A stretch of DNA of 10,148 nucleotides from JAHJDO01 sp030671985 [NCBI: bacterium]. Lineage in GTDB: Bacteria > JAHJDO01. Below the pieces are notes generated by a model, which ran no database searches, was not told the DNA's origin, and worked only from the letters and a program-made list of their open reading frames with translations. Within the stretch, counting starts at the first letter, position 1; each line of letters begins with the position of its first letter. Below, piece after piece: positions 1 to 8,612 of this stretch. Made by a program: the position numbers and the translations under genes. The DNA lies in NCBI GenBank assembly GCA_030671985.1, contig DAOVHI010000044.1:1-10148 (forward strand), written 5' to 3'.

Positions 1-411
1 AAACGCAATAAGAGCAATTCTGTCGTTCTTTCTTCCCTGAACAAAATTCTTTACTACATCCTTTACCACTTCAAGCCTGTTCTGTCTCCTCCCATTAAGT
101 TTGAAGTCTTCTGCAAGCATACTGGTTGAGCAGTCAACAGCCAAAACAATATCAATCCCCTCGGTTTGAATCTTGGATTCCTCTATAGGCGATTGCGGTC
201 CGGCTAAGGCAATTATTACAAAGAAAATAGCTGTTGCTCTCAGAAATATAAGATTTTGAGCCAGCTTTAATTTAAAAGAGCTTCCCAAACCCCCTAAAAG
301 TTTATCTGATGAAAATCTAAAACTGGGAATCTTAACCTTCTTTTTTGTGTACATAACAAAGGGAATAAGCAACAACAAAAATGTAAAAACCCACGGATTT
401 CTAAAAGTCAT
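1..411 (-). CDS. BatA-like VWA-domain membrane protein, N-terminal part (3' end outside window)
   Basis: The 137 residues visible start MTFRNPWVFTFLLLL and stay open to the window edge. A hydrophobic segment at about residues 7-20 and a second at about 51-70 are the two N-terminal membrane segments usual for BatA/BatB proteins. They are followed by a von Willebrand factor A domain opening with IDIVLAVDCSTSM, in which D93, S95 and S97 form the DxSxS part of a metal-ion-dependent adhesion site. A third membrane helix, expected at the C terminus, lies outside the window. The start ATG overlaps the stop of the upstream DUF4381-like gene by one base (TAATG), and AGGGG five bases upstream is a good ribosome binding site. 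Bat proteins are thought to work with MoxR ATPases at the membrane; the process served here is unknown. BatA is favoured over BatB because this is the first VWA gene after DUF4381. Confidence 0.85.
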   Translation of the reverse strand, partial: MTFRNPWVFTFLLLLIPFVMYTKKKVKIPSFRFSSDKLLGGLGSSFKLKLAQNLIFLRATAIFFVIIALAGPQSPIEESKIQTEGIDIVLAVDCSTSMLAEDFKLNGRRQNRLEVVKDVVKNFVQGRKNDRIALIAF

Positions 412-935
412 TATTCCCCTTGTTTTTCTTCTATTTTAGTTTGATCTACAAGTTTTTTCGCAGACTGAAAGCTTAAATCGATTTCCGATTCACTCGGACC
501 ATATTTAGCAAACTTAACCATATCGCAGTGCGATAAAAACTCCTTTAGAAAATTTCTGCGTTTACCAAATAATTCCTTAAATTCTTTGATCTCAAGCAAA
601 AACTCTTCCGTAGTCATTTCAGGAGCTCTTATGTCAAACCTGTTTTCAAGATAGTGTCTTACAATAAGCGATAATTCGACATAGTATTGTTTGACCTTGC
701 GCTGTTTGACCAAGTCCTTTCTTTTGAGATTTTCAAGCATTTCGTAAGCTAATTCATGCGCCGATTTTCGGAGAAGTACTTCCTTAGATTTTTTCTTTTT
801 CTTCAAAAAAAGCTTTAATAACCAAACAATCAGCAAAACAAACGCTACTGCCGCAATGATGATTAGATATGCTGTCCATTTCTCAGGAAAACTGACAGGG
901 CCTTCTATGTCGCGAATATCTAAAGGTGATTTCAT
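411..935 (-). CDS. DUF4381-like single-pass membrane protein of the Bat/MoxR cluster
   Basis: This 174-residue protein has a short N-terminal stretch, one hydrophobic helix at about residues 21-44, then a run of lysines (45-49) and a charged, helix-rich domain of about 125 residues. Under the positive-inside rule the lysines place the C-terminal domain in the cytoplasm. Size, topology and position between a DUF58 gene and a BatA-like gene match the DUF4381 family in MoxR/Bat operons; I recognise it mainly by context and architecture because the sequence is poorly conserved. It may link the cytoplasmic ATPase to membrane VWA proteins, but that is inference. The ATG directly follows the DUF58 stop with no gap, and AAGGA lies eight bases upstream, inside the DUF58 gene. 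The lysine codons form an A-rich tract around 780-815; the frame is intact. Confidence 0.72.
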   Translation of the reverse strand: MKSPLDIRDIEGPVSFPEKWTAYLIIIAAVAFVLLIVWLLKLFLKKKKKSKEVLLRKSAHELAYEMLENLKRKDLVKQRKVKQYYVELSLIVRHYLENRFDIRAPEMTTEEFLLEIKEFKELFGKRRNFLKEFLSHCDMVKFAKYGPSESEIDLSFQSAKKLVDQTKIEEKQGE

Positions 936-1814
936 CTAACGCATCCTTCTTTCTCTCATTTTAAAAAAGCCAATTAATGTTTTCGAATAAGGAATATCCG
1001 TGCGGATATCAATGCTATCTACGTTTATAGATTGAAACAGTTTTTTCCTTTCCTGAAATCTCCGAAGTGAGTTTTTGTGATAATCTTTCCTTAAGCCAGC
1101 GTTGGAAGTATCTATTAGACAGCTTCCTCCAGTTTCAGCATCATCCAATTTCATAATACCAATATTTGGAAGTTCTATTTCCAATGGATCAGTTATTGTC
1201 ATAGCTATAATATCGTGCCGCTTATTTGCAATTGAAAGAGCTTTTTTAAAATCAGAATCGTAAAAATCGGAAACAATAAAGGTGACTGTCTTGCGACTTG
1301 TGATCTTGCCAAGATATTCCAAGGCTGCTTTAATATTTGTTCCGCTTCCCTTCGGTTTAAAATAAAGCGCCTCTCTGATAACCCGCAGTACATGGCTCAA
1401 TCCTTTCCTTGGAGGAATGAACTTTTCGATTCTATCCGTAAAAATAATCAGCCCTACTTTATCATTGTTTTGTATTGCAGAAAACGCAAGGAGCGAGCAA
1501 AGTTCTGCCGCCAGCTTACTCTTCAATTGTTTTGTTGTTCCGAAAGAACATGAAAGAGACATGTCCAGAAGCAGCATAACAGTTAATTCTCTTTCCTCTA
1601 CAAATTTCTTAACATAAGGCCGTCCCGTTCTGGCGGTAACATTCCAGTCAATACTGCGGATCTCGTCACCCGGCTGATATTCTCTGACTTCGTCAAACTC
1701 CATCCCGCTTCCCTTAAAAACGCTTTGATACTGACCTGCGAACACGTCGGTAACCATACGGGAAGTAGTTATCTGAATACGGCGAACTTGTTTAAGGACT
1801 TCTTTCGGAATCAT
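936..1814 (-). CDS. DUF58 / VWA-like protein of the MoxR cluster
   Basis: This 292-residue protein is a clear DUF58 family member. The family signature runs from about residue 35 to 62: GSGMEFDEVREYQPGD, then IRSIDWN and the AR of TARTGRPY. A VWA-like fold follows, with an apparently complete metal site: D84, S86 and S88 in DMSLS, a threonine in GTN (158-160), and SDF at 182-184. No signal peptide or membrane helix is visible, so it should be cytoplasmic. DUF58 genes almost always sit directly downstream of moxR, and the protein is thought to be a partner or substrate of the ATPase. Here the gene begins two bases after the moxR stop. No strong ribosome binding site is visible before it, which suggests translation coupled to moxR. 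Confidence 0.93.
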   Translation of the reverse strand: MIPKEVLKQVRRIQITTSRMVTDVFAGQYQSVFKGSGMEFDEVREYQPGDEIRSIDWNVTARTGRPYVKKFVEERELTVMLLLDMSLSCSFGTTKQLKSKLAAELCSLLAFSAIQNNDKVGLIIFTDRIEKFIPPRKGLSHVLRVIREALYFKPKGSGTNIKAALEYLGKITSRKTVTFIVSDFYDSDFKKALSIANKRHDIIAMTITDPLEIELPNIGIMKLDDAETGGSCLIDTSNAGLRKDYHKNSLRRFQERKKLFQSINVDSIDIRTDIPYSKTLIGFFKMRERRMR

Positions 1815-1816
1815 CT

Positions 1817-2812
1817 TTACGGGACTTCTATTTCATCGAATATCTTTTTAATGATATCCTCTGATGTTTTTTCTTCTGCCTCCGCTTCGTAACTGATAAT
1901 TACCCGATGCCTCAGCACATCCTGTCCAATAGATTTAATATCCTGCGGAGTAACATAACCTCTGCCCTGAATAAAAGCATGAGCCTTTGAAGCAACAGTT
2001 AAATATATACTTGCGCGTGGAGAAGCTCCGTACTGAATAAGGCTGCTGAGCTCATCTAACTTATATTTCTTCGGATCCCTTGTGGCAAAAACAATGTCAA
2101 GAATATATTTTTCTATTTTTTCATCGACATAGATTTCATCAACTACAGAACGAGCTTTAATAATATCCGCAGGATCAACGACAGGAGACACTTCTATCTT
2201 CTTATTTGTATAACTCATCATTTTTAATATCTTGTGCTCTTCTTCCATGCTAGGATAGGTTATATTTATCTTAAGCATAAATCTGTCTACCTGCGCTTCC
2301 GGCAATGGATAAGTTCCTTCCTGCTCTATGGGATTCTGTGTAGCCATAACAAGAAACGGCTCATCCAATTTGAATGTATCTTCGCCAATTGTAATCTGTC
2401 TTTCCTGCATTGCTTCCAAAAGCGCGCTTTGAACCTTTGCGGGAGCTCTGTTTATTTCATCTGCCAGAATGATGTTAGAGAAAATCGGTCCTTTTTTTGT
2501 TGTGAAATTTCCGTCTTTTGGGTTATAGACCAATGTTCCAATTAAATCCGCAGGCAGGAGATCGGGAGTAAACTGTATCCTCTGAAATTTTGTTTTTATT
2601 GCCTGCGACAATGTCTTTATTGCTGTTGTCTTGGCAAGACCGGGAACTCCTTCTACCAACACGTGTCCGTTTGCCAGAAGCCCAACCAGAAGTCTGTTAA
2701 CAAGATATTCCTGACCTATAATTACCTTTCCGATCTCTGAAGTTAAACTTCGGACAAATCCACTTTCTTTCTGAACTTTTTCATTTATTGCTGTTATCCC
2801 TTCTCCAACCAT
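1817..2812 (-). CDS. MoxR-family AAA+ ATPase
   Basis: This 331-residue cytoplasmic ATPase has all expected AAA+ elements in order: Walker A GVPGLAKT (55-62), Walker B ILADEIN (115-121) followed by the MoxR-typical stretch RAPAKVQSALLEAMQERQIT, sensor 1 in ATQNP (157-161), an arginine in VDRF (about 175-178) and a sensor 2 region GASPRAS (262-268). MoxR ATPases are thought to act as chaperones that remodel or insert metal into VWA-domain partners, which fits the DUF58 and BatA-like genes directly downstream. The start is supported by AGGGAG about ten bases upstream. The gene begins 19 nt after glyS, too little room for an obvious separate promoter, so it is probably read from the recO-glyQS transcript unless a promoter lies inside glyS. 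The substrate cannot be told from sequence. Confidence 0.96.
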   Translation of the reverse strand: MVGEGITAINEKVQKESGFVRSLTSEIGKVIIGQEYLVNRLLVGLLANGHVLVEGVPGLAKTTAIKTLSQAIKTKFQRIQFTPDLLPADLIGTLVYNPKDGNFTTKKGPIFSNIILADEINRAPAKVQSALLEAMQERQITIGEDTFKLDEPFLVMATQNPIEQEGTYPLPEAQVDRFMLKINITYPSMEEEHKILKMMSYTNKKIEVSPVVDPADIIKARSVVDEIYVDEKIEKYILDIVFATRDPKKYKLDELSSLIQYGASPRASIYLTVASKAHAFIQGRGYVTPQDIKSIGQDVLRHRVIISYEAEAEEKTSEDIIKKIFDEIEVP

Positions 2813-2831
2813 AGTTTTACTTCTCCCTTTT

Positions 2832-4931
2832 TTATTTTTCTGTCACCACATATGAGAAATTGGCAAGCTGTGAAAACATGTTCTCTATTTCCTGTAGAAA
2901 TGCGAGGCGGTTGTTTCTTAAGTCATGATTTTCGTCCATTATCATAACTTTATCAAAAAAATCATCCAGAGGTTTTCTTAGACTTATAATTTGGATGAAT
3001 GCTTTAGTATAGTCTCTGTTCTTTATTGATTTTTTTACGCTTTTATTAATATTCAAAAAGTTTTTAGCAAGCTCCTTTTCTTCAGGCTCAACAAGTTTTC
3101 TCTTGTTAAAATAAATGAACTCTATTCCCCTTCCTCTTGCCTGTTTTAGAATATTGGAAATGCGCTTGAAAGAGGTTGTTATTGATTCAAAATTATCACT
3201 CCTGCTAACATCAGAAAGCGCCTCTAAAATTTTGCATTTCTTTGTAGGCTCAAAAGAAGCAGTATTAATCACCGCGTCAATAAAATCATATCTATGTTGT
3301 TCCGCGCCCAAAAGATAATTCTTTAATCTTTGTTTGAAGAAATCAACAATCAGGCAAAAAATCCTTTCATGCTCATCTTCACTAATTTTATAAAGTTTTA
3401 TGCACTCATTAATTATATTCTCAAGATCAATGTCGTATCCGTTTTCAATGATTATTCTGAGAATTCCTATTGCCTGCCTTCTTAAGGCGAACTTGTCACC
3501 TGAACCTGTTATTGAATTCTCATTCTCAATAACATGAGACACAATCGCATTCATCTTATCTGATATAGAAACCACATCGGCCTCTTTAGATACAGAAAGA
3601 GAATCGTCGGAAAATCGAGGATAGTAATGATACGAAATTCCCCAAACAACTCTTTTATCTTCGTCGCTCTCCAAGGCGGCATACTCTCCGCCTATTCTTC
3701 CCTGAAGTTCTGGAAATTCATCAACCATATGAGTTCCTAGATCAGCTTTGCATAATTTACATATTCTTTTAAGTATTTCTTTATCTGCGCGCACATTCTT
3801 ATTTACTACTTTTGCTAATCTTTCTATCGCCCTGATCCTTTTAGGCAAGGTTCCAAACTGATGAACATTTTTTGCATCCATTATCTGTTTTGCCCGCTCT
3901 TCCAAACTTATTTTCCTATCCTCATCCCAAAAGAATTTGGCATCGGCAAGCCGCGCATTAAGAACTTTCTCGTTACCTTTTATAATATTATTTTCACTGC
4001 CTTTCATGTTGGAGATAAAAACAAATTTGTTGGTAAGCAAACCTTGTTCATCTTTTACGGGAAAATATTTTTGATGTGATTTCATTGCCGCCTCAAGCGC
4101 AATGTCAGGAACATCCAAGAACTTTTTAGGGAAAGTTCCTTCCAGAACATTTGGATATTCAACCAGATCAGTTACAGTATCCAAAAGTTTTGGATCAAAA
4201 GACGGATCACTGCTTCCGTTATACTTATTCAGAATAGAAACTAATTTCTGCTCTATCTCTCTCTTTCTTGTAACGTAATCAACAATAACAAAAGCACTGC
4301 CCAGATTTTTTGCGTATTCATCAATATCTGCGCTGTTGATTTTTATTGCATCATGGGCAAGAAAACGATGTCCGTATGTAATATTACATGCTTCAAGTTT
4401 TCCAAACTTAACAGGAATTACATCTTTTCCATACAAGCACATCAACCATCTTATCGGTCTCGCAAACCTAACACCTGAATCGTCCCATCTCATAGTCTTC
4501 GGAAAAGATATTGACTCTATTATCTGCGGTACTAAATCTTGAAGAAGTTCCGCCGTTGATTTTCCCCTTTCAATCTTCTCTACAAAAACATATTTCCCTG
4601 ATTTTGTCTCTTCTATTTTTAAATCACTCACACTTAGATCGAACTTTTTAGCAAAACCAATTGCGGCCATAGTTGGTTTGTTGTTTTCATCAAACGCTTT
4701 ATCATATGGCGGACCCAGAACCGTTATTTCCTTATCTTCCTGCTTTTCACTTAGGTCTTCAATAAAAAGAACAAGTCTTCTGGGAGTGCCAAGTAAAATT
4801 TTTCTTTTAGAAAATTTTAATCCTGCCTCTTTCAACATCTCAAAGGCAATTCTAACAATATCATTTCTCGCTAAACTAACATACGAGGCTGGTAATTCCT
4901 CTATCCCTATTTCCAACAATAAATTCTTCAT
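2832..4931 (-). CDS. glyS: Glycine--tRNA ligase, beta subunit
   Basis: This is the 699-residue beta subunit of the alpha2beta2 glycyl-tRNA synthetase, which binds tRNA(Gly) while GlyQ activates glycine. Family landmarks in order: [15 protein letters not shown] (4-18), [17 protein letters not shown] (147-163), YGHRFL (186-191), KSHQKYFPV (284-292), [16 protein letters not shown] (325-340), [17 protein letters not shown] (395-411), [19 protein letters not shown] (475-493), and a C-terminal DALR-like anticodon-binding part ending near [14 protein letters not shown] (652-665). The length is normal for the family. The open frame extends 11 codons further upstream to 4964, but the ATG at 4931 is chosen: the conserved N terminus begins there, GGAG precedes it by four bases, and it forms an ATGA overlap with the glyQ stop, typical of coupled translation. 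Confidence 0.97.
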   Translation of the reverse strand: MKNLLLEIGIEELPASYVSLARNDIVRIAFEMLKEAGLKFSKRKILLGTPRRLVLFIEDLSEKQEDKEITVLGPPYDKAFDENNKPTMAAIGFAKKFDLSVSDLKIEETKSGKYVFVEKIERGKSTAELLQDLVPQIIESISFPKTMRWDDSGVRFARPIRWLMCLYGKDVIPVKFGKLEACNITYGHRFLAHDAIKINSADIDEYAKNLGSAFVIVDYVTRKREIEQKLVSILNKYNGSSDPSFDPKLLDTVTDLVEYPNVLEGTFPKKFLDVPDIALEAAMKSHQKYFPVKDEQGLLTNKFVFISNMKGSENNIIKGNEKVLNARLADAKFFWDEDRKISLEERAKQIMDAKNVHQFGTLPKRIRAIERLAKVVNKNVRADKEILKRICKLCKADLGTHMVDEFPELQGRIGGEYAALESDEDKRVVWGISYHYYPRFSDDSLSVSKEADVVSISDKMNAIVSHVIENENSITGSGDKFALRRQAIGILRIIIENGYDIDLENIINECIKLYKISEDEHERIFCLIVDFFKQRLKNYLLGAEQHRYDFIDAVINTASFEPTKKCKILEALSDVSRSDNFESITTSFKRISNILKQARGRGIEFIYFNKRKLVEPEEKELAKNFLNINKSVKKSIKNRDYTKAFIQIISLRKPLDDFFDKVMIMDENHDLRNNRLAFLQEIENMFSQLANFSYVVTEK

Positions 4932-5767
4932 TCTTCTCCAAAATAAATCTTTGCGCACATACAAGCCAGCTTTCTTACCCTTTGTATGAATTGGGCTCTT
5001 TCTGCCACACCTATAACTCCTCTTGCATCCAGAATGTTAAAGGTATGAGAGCATTTCAATGTATAATCGTATGCAGGAAGAACCAGTTTTTTATCTATCA
5101 ATCTTCTTGCTTCTTTTTCGTACATATTGAAGAGTTTAAGCTGCATCTTTGTATCGGCCTTCTCAAAGTTATATACAGAAAATTCTCTTTCATTATTCTT
5201 GTAAACATCTCCATACTTAAACTCGTTTGTCCAATCAATATCAAAGACATTGTCTTTTTTCTGAAGATACATTGCAATACGCTCCAGTCCATAAGTCAGC
5301 TCAACTGATATGGGATTTAGCTCAATCCCCCCAACCTGCTGGAAATACGTAAACTGCGTTATCTCCATACCGTCAAGCCAAACTTCCCAGCCAAGTCCTG
5401 TTGCGCCAAGCGTGGGAGATTCCCAGTCATCCTCGACAAACCGTACATCGTGTTTAGAGAGATTTATTCCCAGCTCTTTGAGACTATTCAGATACAGGTC
5501 CTGTACATTGTCAGGAGAAGGTTTCAGTATTACCTGATATTGATAATATCGGCCAAGTCTGTTTGGGTTTTCACCATATCTGCCGTCTGTCGGTCTTCTG
5601 GACGGTTGGACGTAGGCAGTCTTCCATGGTTTCTCATCAAGCACTCTTAAAAAGGTATAAGGACTGAATGTTCCTGCTCCAATTTCAATATCATATGGCT
5701 GAGCAATTACACAACCTTGTTTTGACCAGTACTCACTAAGAACCGATATGATTTCTTGAAATGTCAT
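4928..5767 (-). CDS. glyQ: Glycine--tRNA ligase, alpha subunit
   Basis: This 279-residue catalytic subunit of the bacterial alpha2beta2 glycyl-tRNA synthetase activates glycine with ATP and transfers it to tRNA(Gly) together with GlyS. The class II core is complete: the N-terminal [17 protein letters not shown] block (18-34), motif 2 in [20 protein letters not shown] (51-70), [20 protein letters not shown] (110-129) followed by [18 protein letters not shown], and motif 3 around [14 protein letters not shown] (156-169). It is a little shorter than many GlyQ proteins, with the shortening at the C terminus; the last residues overlap the glyS start. It overlaps recO upstream (ATGA, 5764-5767) and glyS downstream (ATGA, 4928-4931), so the three should be co-translated. 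recO-glyQ-glyS is an order also known in other bacteria, for example Bacillus. A GGAG lies twelve bases before the start. Confidence 0.98.
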   Translation of the reverse strand: MTFQEIISVLSEYWSKQGCVIAQPYDIEIGAGTFSPYTFLRVLDEKPWKTAYVQPSRRPTDGRYGENPNRLGRYYQYQVILKPSPDNVQDLYLNSLKELGINLSKHDVRFVEDDWESPTLGATGLGWEVWLDGMEITQFTYFQQVGGIELNPISVELTYGLERIAMYLQKKDNVFDIDWTNEFKYGDVYKNNEREFSVYNFEKADTKMQLKLFNMYEKEARRLIDKKLVLPAYDYTLKCSHTFNILDARGVIGVAERAQFIQRVRKLACMCAKIYFGEE

Positions 5768-6513
5768 ATATTCGCAACTTGCTCCAAAAAATCCAAAGAT
5801 TTAAGATTGCTGACTAATGTATATTTTATATAAGATTCTAGCACTAGTTTAAGCTCTTGGCTAGATAATTTATTTAGTTTTAAGCGAGAAAGATTTGAAA
5901 AACCCGATGCCTGTAAGTGCCGTATAGTCAGTATAGTTCCCAAGGATATACGAGGAGCGCTTTCATCCGCGCCCCAGCACTCATTATTAAGGATACCTCC
6001 AAGTCTGCAGCTAAATTTCCCATTGACTATCTTCGCTCCGCAATTTACACACCTATCAAAAACAGGTATGCATCCAAGCATTTTTAAAAGTCTAATCTCA
6101 AAAAAATGCGCAAGAACTTCCGGCTCTACGCCGGTTGTTTCTAATGTAATTAACGCATTCAGAATCAAGTCAAAAATCTGTTCGCTTTCCTGAGCTCCTT
6201 CAATGGTTTTGTTGATAAGTTCTATAAAATATGACGCATAAGCTGTCTTAATCAGGTCATCTCGTATATTTAAAAATGGATTCTTCAGATCGCATTGACT
6301 AACAAGCTGAATATCCGTTTTCTTCTGATAGAAGATCAAAACAATGTGGCTGAATATCTCCAAGCTGCTGCCGAACTTGTTTTTTGCGCTTCTGGCACCC
6401 TTTGCAATGCCCTTTATTTTTCCGAATTGAGAAGTATAGAATGTAACGATTTTGCTGGATTCCGCAAAATTTATGCTCCTAAGAACAATTGCTTCTGTAG
6501 TTTGGATACTCAT
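5764..6513 (-). CDS. recO: DNA repair protein RecO
   Basis: This 249-residue protein matches RecO, which anneals single strands and, with RecR and RecF, loads RecA onto SSB-coated gaps. The N-terminal OB-fold reads [20 protein letters not shown] then [20 protein letters not shown] (residues 5-45). A helical domain follows (about 85-150, including [19 protein letters not shown]). The zinc-finger region then shows CVNCG (C155, C158) and GGILNNEC (C179). The third cysteine, normally three residues before the fourth, is Asn176, while an unusual cysteine occurs at 169 just before GG. It is the first gene of the long minus-strand unit and diverges from recJ, its pathway partner. The ATG at 6513 has a partial ribosome binding site (AGGT, seven bases upstream) and gives the standard RecO N terminus. 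Confidence 0.94.
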   Translation of the reverse strand: MSIQTTEAIVLRSINFAESSKIVTFYTSQFGKIKGIAKGARSAKNKFGSSLEIFSHIVLIFYQKKTDIQLVSQCDLKNPFLNIRDDLIKTAYASYFIELINKTIEGAQESEQIFDLILNALITLETTGVEPEVLAHFFEIRLLKMLGCIPVFDRCVNCGAKIVNGKFSCRLGGILNNECWGADESAPRISLGTILTIRHLQASGFSNLSRLKLNKLSSQELKLVLESYIKYTLVSNLKSLDFLEQVANI

Positions 6514-6555
6514 CTAAGATACCTGATAAAGTTGAACCGTCATTTCTAATGGAAG

Positions 6556-6583
6556 ATTGTATCAAATATCCCCTGCTTTGTAA
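6556..6583 (-). promoter_or_regulatory. Putative sigma70-type promoter for the recO-glyQS operon
   Basis: On the minus strand the -10 candidate TACAAT lies at 6561-6556 and is preceded by TG plus one base, an extended -10 feature. The only -35 candidate at normal spacing is TTACAA at 6583-6578 (16-nt spacer), which is weak; TTGATT at 6587-6582 is better but would need a 20-nt spacer. Transcription would start near 6549, about 35 nt before the recO ATG. The fit is moderate and the site is unproven. Confidence 0.45.
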
Positions 6584-6599
6584 TCAAAATTTATCTAGT

Positions 6600-6628
6600 T
6601 TGCTTTTAAGTGTAGGGAGTTTTATAAT
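6600..6628 (+). promoter_or_regulatory. Putative sigma70-type promoter for recJ
   Basis: A perfect -10 hexamer TATAAT (6623-6628) follows TTGCTT (6600-6605, three of six -35 consensus bases) with an ideal 17-nt spacer. Transcription would begin near 6635, giving a leader of about 30 nt that contains the recJ ribosome binding site. It points away from the recO promoter candidate; the two -35 elements are roughly 16 nt apart, so both genes could share upstream control. Confidence 0.65.
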
Positions 6629-6654
6629 GCGTTTCATATTAAACAATAGAAGGC

Positions 6655-6669
6655 AAGGAAACTGGTTTG
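6655..6669 (+). promoter_or_regulatory. Ribosome binding site that decides a TTG start for recJ
   Basis: AAGGA at 6655-6659 stands seven bases before the TTG at 6667, an optimal distance. The first in-frame ATG, at 6688 (codon 8), has no comparable site and would remove the near-N-terminal tryptophan (NYTWEM) that RecJ proteins commonly have. This favours TTG as the initiator. Confidence 0.7.
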
Positions 6670-8376
6670 AAAAATTATACATGGGAAATGTATGAGGCTA
6701 ATGCGGAGCTGCAGAGAGAATTCTCGGATAAGCTGGGTATTATGCCGAATACAGCTCAAATACTTATAAATCGAGGGATAAAGGACATCCCTGCCGCAGA
6801 AAATTTTCTTTATTCTGCAATAGAAGCTTTATCAGATCCGTTTTTACTGCCTGATGTGGAAGCAAGCGTAAAAAGAATTCTAAAAGCAGTTGAACATAAG
6901 GAAAGAATAATTATTTACGGGGACTATGATGCTGACGGAATAACATCTACTGCCCTGTTATATAGATTTTTGATGGACTTTGGCGCGGATATTGATTTTT
7001 ACATTCCAAACAGAATGAATGAAGGTTATGGGCTTACTACTGAGATAATTAAAGACTTATGTAAAAATGGCGCAAAACTTATTATCACTGTTGACTGCGG
7101 AACAAATTCTATTGAAGAGGTTAACGCTGCAATCAGTATGGGAACGGACGTTATAATTACGGACCATCATACCGTTGAAATACCACTGCCGCAAAAATAT
7201 CCTGTAGTTAACCCGAAAAGGGCTGATTCCAAATATCCTTTTTCTGAACTTGCCGGCGTAGGTGTTGTGTTTCAATTATGCAGAGCAATGGCAAAACATC
7301 TTCTTGGAGATATCTCTTCTGAAGGGATTCTTAAATATATGGATCTTGCGGCAATAGGCACTATAGCGGATGTTGTTCCTCTTTTAGGAGATAATAGAAT
7401 AATTGTCAAATTAGGAATCTCAAAACTCAGAACCTCGGAAAACATTGGACTTAAAACATTGATCAAGGAATCCGGGCTAAAACAGAACAAGATATCAAGC
7501 GGACAGGTGGCGTTTATGATAGCTCCCAGACTTAATGCCGCGGGCAGAATGCAGAGCGCTCGGGAAAGTGTTACGCTTCTCACAACAGATTCACAGGAAA
7601 CTGCGTCAGATAAAGCGAAGCTTCTTTGCATAGAAAACACCAACAGACAGAAAACGGAGAAAGAGGTGCTTGCCAGCGCTGTTGAAATGGTAAAAAGCTC
7701 GGTTAACTTTGATAACGAACATGTTATCATACTTGAAAGCAATGAGTGGCATGAAGGAGTTATTGGAATAGTAGCCTCAAGACTTGTTGATATGTTCCAC
7801 AGACCAGCGATTCTTATATGCACCCAGAAAAAAGAAGCAAAAGGCTCAGGAAGGAGTATATCAGGCTTTAAGCTTATTGATGCTCTTCGTGAATGCAAAG
7901 ACTGCCTGATAAGATTTGGCGGACATTCTTATGCTGCGGGTTTATCAATTAATAAAGATAACATCGAAAATTTTAGAGATAAGATCAACCGGATTGCAGC
8001 CAAACTAATAACTAAGGAACATCTTCAACCAAAGCTACGTATAGATTTAGCTCTTTCTCCAGCTAATATCACAAACAAGTTTTTAGACGAAATAGAACAT
8101 CTTGAACCTTATGGAATGGGAAACTCAAAACCTGTATTCATCGCAAAAGGTCTTGAATTAGGTTACTCTCCCAGAAAAGTCGGCGATAATCATATAAAAC
8201 TTACGTTATCCCAACAGGGCAGACAATTTGAAGCTATTGGATTTAGAATGGCTGATTATATGGATAGTTACAGAGCCCAAAACCATATTGATATTATCTA
8301 TACTCCACAGATAAATATTTGGCAGGGCAAAAAGAGCTTGCAGCTAATTTTAAAAGATATGAGGTTTAGAACCTAA
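6667..8376 (+). CDS. recJ: Single-stranded-DNA-specific exonuclease RecJ
   Basis: This 569-residue protein is a full-length RecJ, the 5'-3' ssDNA exonuclease used in RecFOR recombination, base excision and mismatch repair. The DHH domain has DYDADG (86-91), VDCGTNS (142-148), DHH (166-168) and GTIADVVPL (231-239, with D235), all metal-binding motifs intact. The linker holds [16 protein letters not shown] (286-301). The DHHA1 domain shows [14 protein letters not shown] (361-374), GSGRSISGF (393-401) and [10 protein letters not shown] (416-425). The C-terminal OB-like domain has [13 protein letters not shown] (469-481). Length is normal for the core enzyme. It starts with TTG; see the ribosome binding site entry. 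It diverges from recO and meets rpmB tail to tail, with stop codons interleaved in a 4-nt overlap, leaving no room for a terminator between them. Confidence 0.97.
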   Translation: MKNYTWEMYEANAELQREFSDKLGIMPNTAQILINRGIKDIPAAENFLYSAIEALSDPFLLPDVEASVKRILKAVEHKERIIIYGDYDADGITSTALLYRFLMDFGADIDFYIPNRMNEGYGLTTEIIKDLCKNGAKLIITVDCGTNSIEEVNAAISMGTDVIITDHHTVEIPLPQKYPVVNPKRADSKYPFSELAGVGVVFQLCRAMAKHLLGDISSEGILKYMDLAAIGTIADVVPLLGDNRIIVKLGISKLRTSENIGLKTLIKESGLKQNKISSGQVAFMIAPRLNAAGRMQSARESVTLLTTDSQETASDKAKLLCIENTNRQKTEKEVLASAVEMVKSSVNFDNEHVIILESNEWHEGVIGIVASRLVDMFHRPAILICTQKKEAKGSGRSISGFKLIDALRECKDCLIRFGGHSYAAGLSINKDNIENFRDKINRIAAKLITKEHLQPKLRIDLALSPANITNKFLDEIEHLEPYGMGNSKPVFIAKGLELGYSPRKVGDNHIKLTLSQQGRQFEAIGFRMADYMDSYRAQNHIDIIYTPQINIWQGKKSLQLILKDMRFRT

Positions 8377-8564
8377 ACGACTCTTTCTATCTTCCCTGAA
8401 CGAATACACCGCGTGCAAACCTTTATGCGTCTTGGTTCCCCTTTAATCAAAGCCTTTACTGTCTGTAGATTAGGAAGCCATCTCCGCCTTGTTCTATTAT
8501 TTGAATGACTGACGTTATTGCCTGCCATTGGTCCTTTTCCACAAACTGTACACTTTCTAGACAT
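8373..8564 (-). CDS. rpmB: 50S ribosomal protein bL28, zinc-binding (C+) form
   Basis: This 63-residue protein is bL28 of the large ribosomal subunit. It opens [20 protein letters not shown], then [14 protein letters not shown] and KVCTRC near the end. Cysteines 5, 8, 50 and 53 form two CxxC pairs, the zinc-ribbon version of bL28; many bacteria also carry a cysteine-less copy induced under zinc shortage, but none is in this window. The short length resembles Gram-positive-type bL28 rather than the roughly 78-residue enterobacterial form. A strong GGGAGGA ribosome binding site lies eight bases before the ATG. The gene stands alone, not beside rpmG as in enterobacteria, and its stop overlaps that of recJ. 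It diverges from kdsB, with its own good promoter in between. Confidence 0.97.
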   Translation of the reverse strand: MSRKCTVCGKGPMAGNNVSHSNNRTRRRWLPNLQTVKALIKGEPRRIKVCTRCIRSGKIERVV

Positions 8565-8589
8565 CTTAGAATTCCTCCCGTAGTCATGG

Positions 8590-8607
8590 CAGATACATGG
8601 ATCTGCC
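8590..8607 (-). other. Short hairpin in the rpmB leader
   Basis: A perfect 6-bp inverted repeat, GCAGAT and ATCTGC with a 6-base loop, lies 26-43 nt before the rpmB start and inside the predicted leader. There is no U-tract after it, so it is not a terminator. It may be a small RNA structure affecting translation or stability of the rpmB message, or chance. Confidence 0.4.
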
Positions 8608-8612
8608 CCTAC

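Noticed and set aside
780-815. A-rich lysine-codon tract as a possible frameshift or slippage site
   Set aside because: The frame is intact on both sides and the lysines fit the normal positive-inside flank of a membrane helix.
2234-2545. 103-codon plus-strand frame inside the MoxR gene
   Set aside because: It is antisense to the Walker B region of a clear MoxR ATPase and has no domain or ribosome binding site.
4932-4964. Eleven-codon N-terminal extension of glyS ([11 protein letters not shown])
   Set aside because: It lies wholly in glyQ coding sequence; the conserved GlyS N terminus, the GGAG site and the ATGA overlap all point to the ATG at 4931.
4982-5308. 108-codon plus-strand frame antisense to glyQ
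   Set aside because: It is covered by highly conserved GlyQ coding sequence, and its cysteine/isoleucine-rich translation looks like a shadow frame.
7272-7898. 208-codon open frame antisense to recJ
   Set aside because: It lies completely within the well-supported recJ gene, shows no recognisable domain and has low-complexity serine/leucine composition typical of antisense frames.
8329-8345. Possible rpmB terminator: AGCT-GCA-AGCT stem followed by five T on the minus strand
   Set aside because: The stem is only 4 bp and lies within recJ coding sequence; too weak to call.
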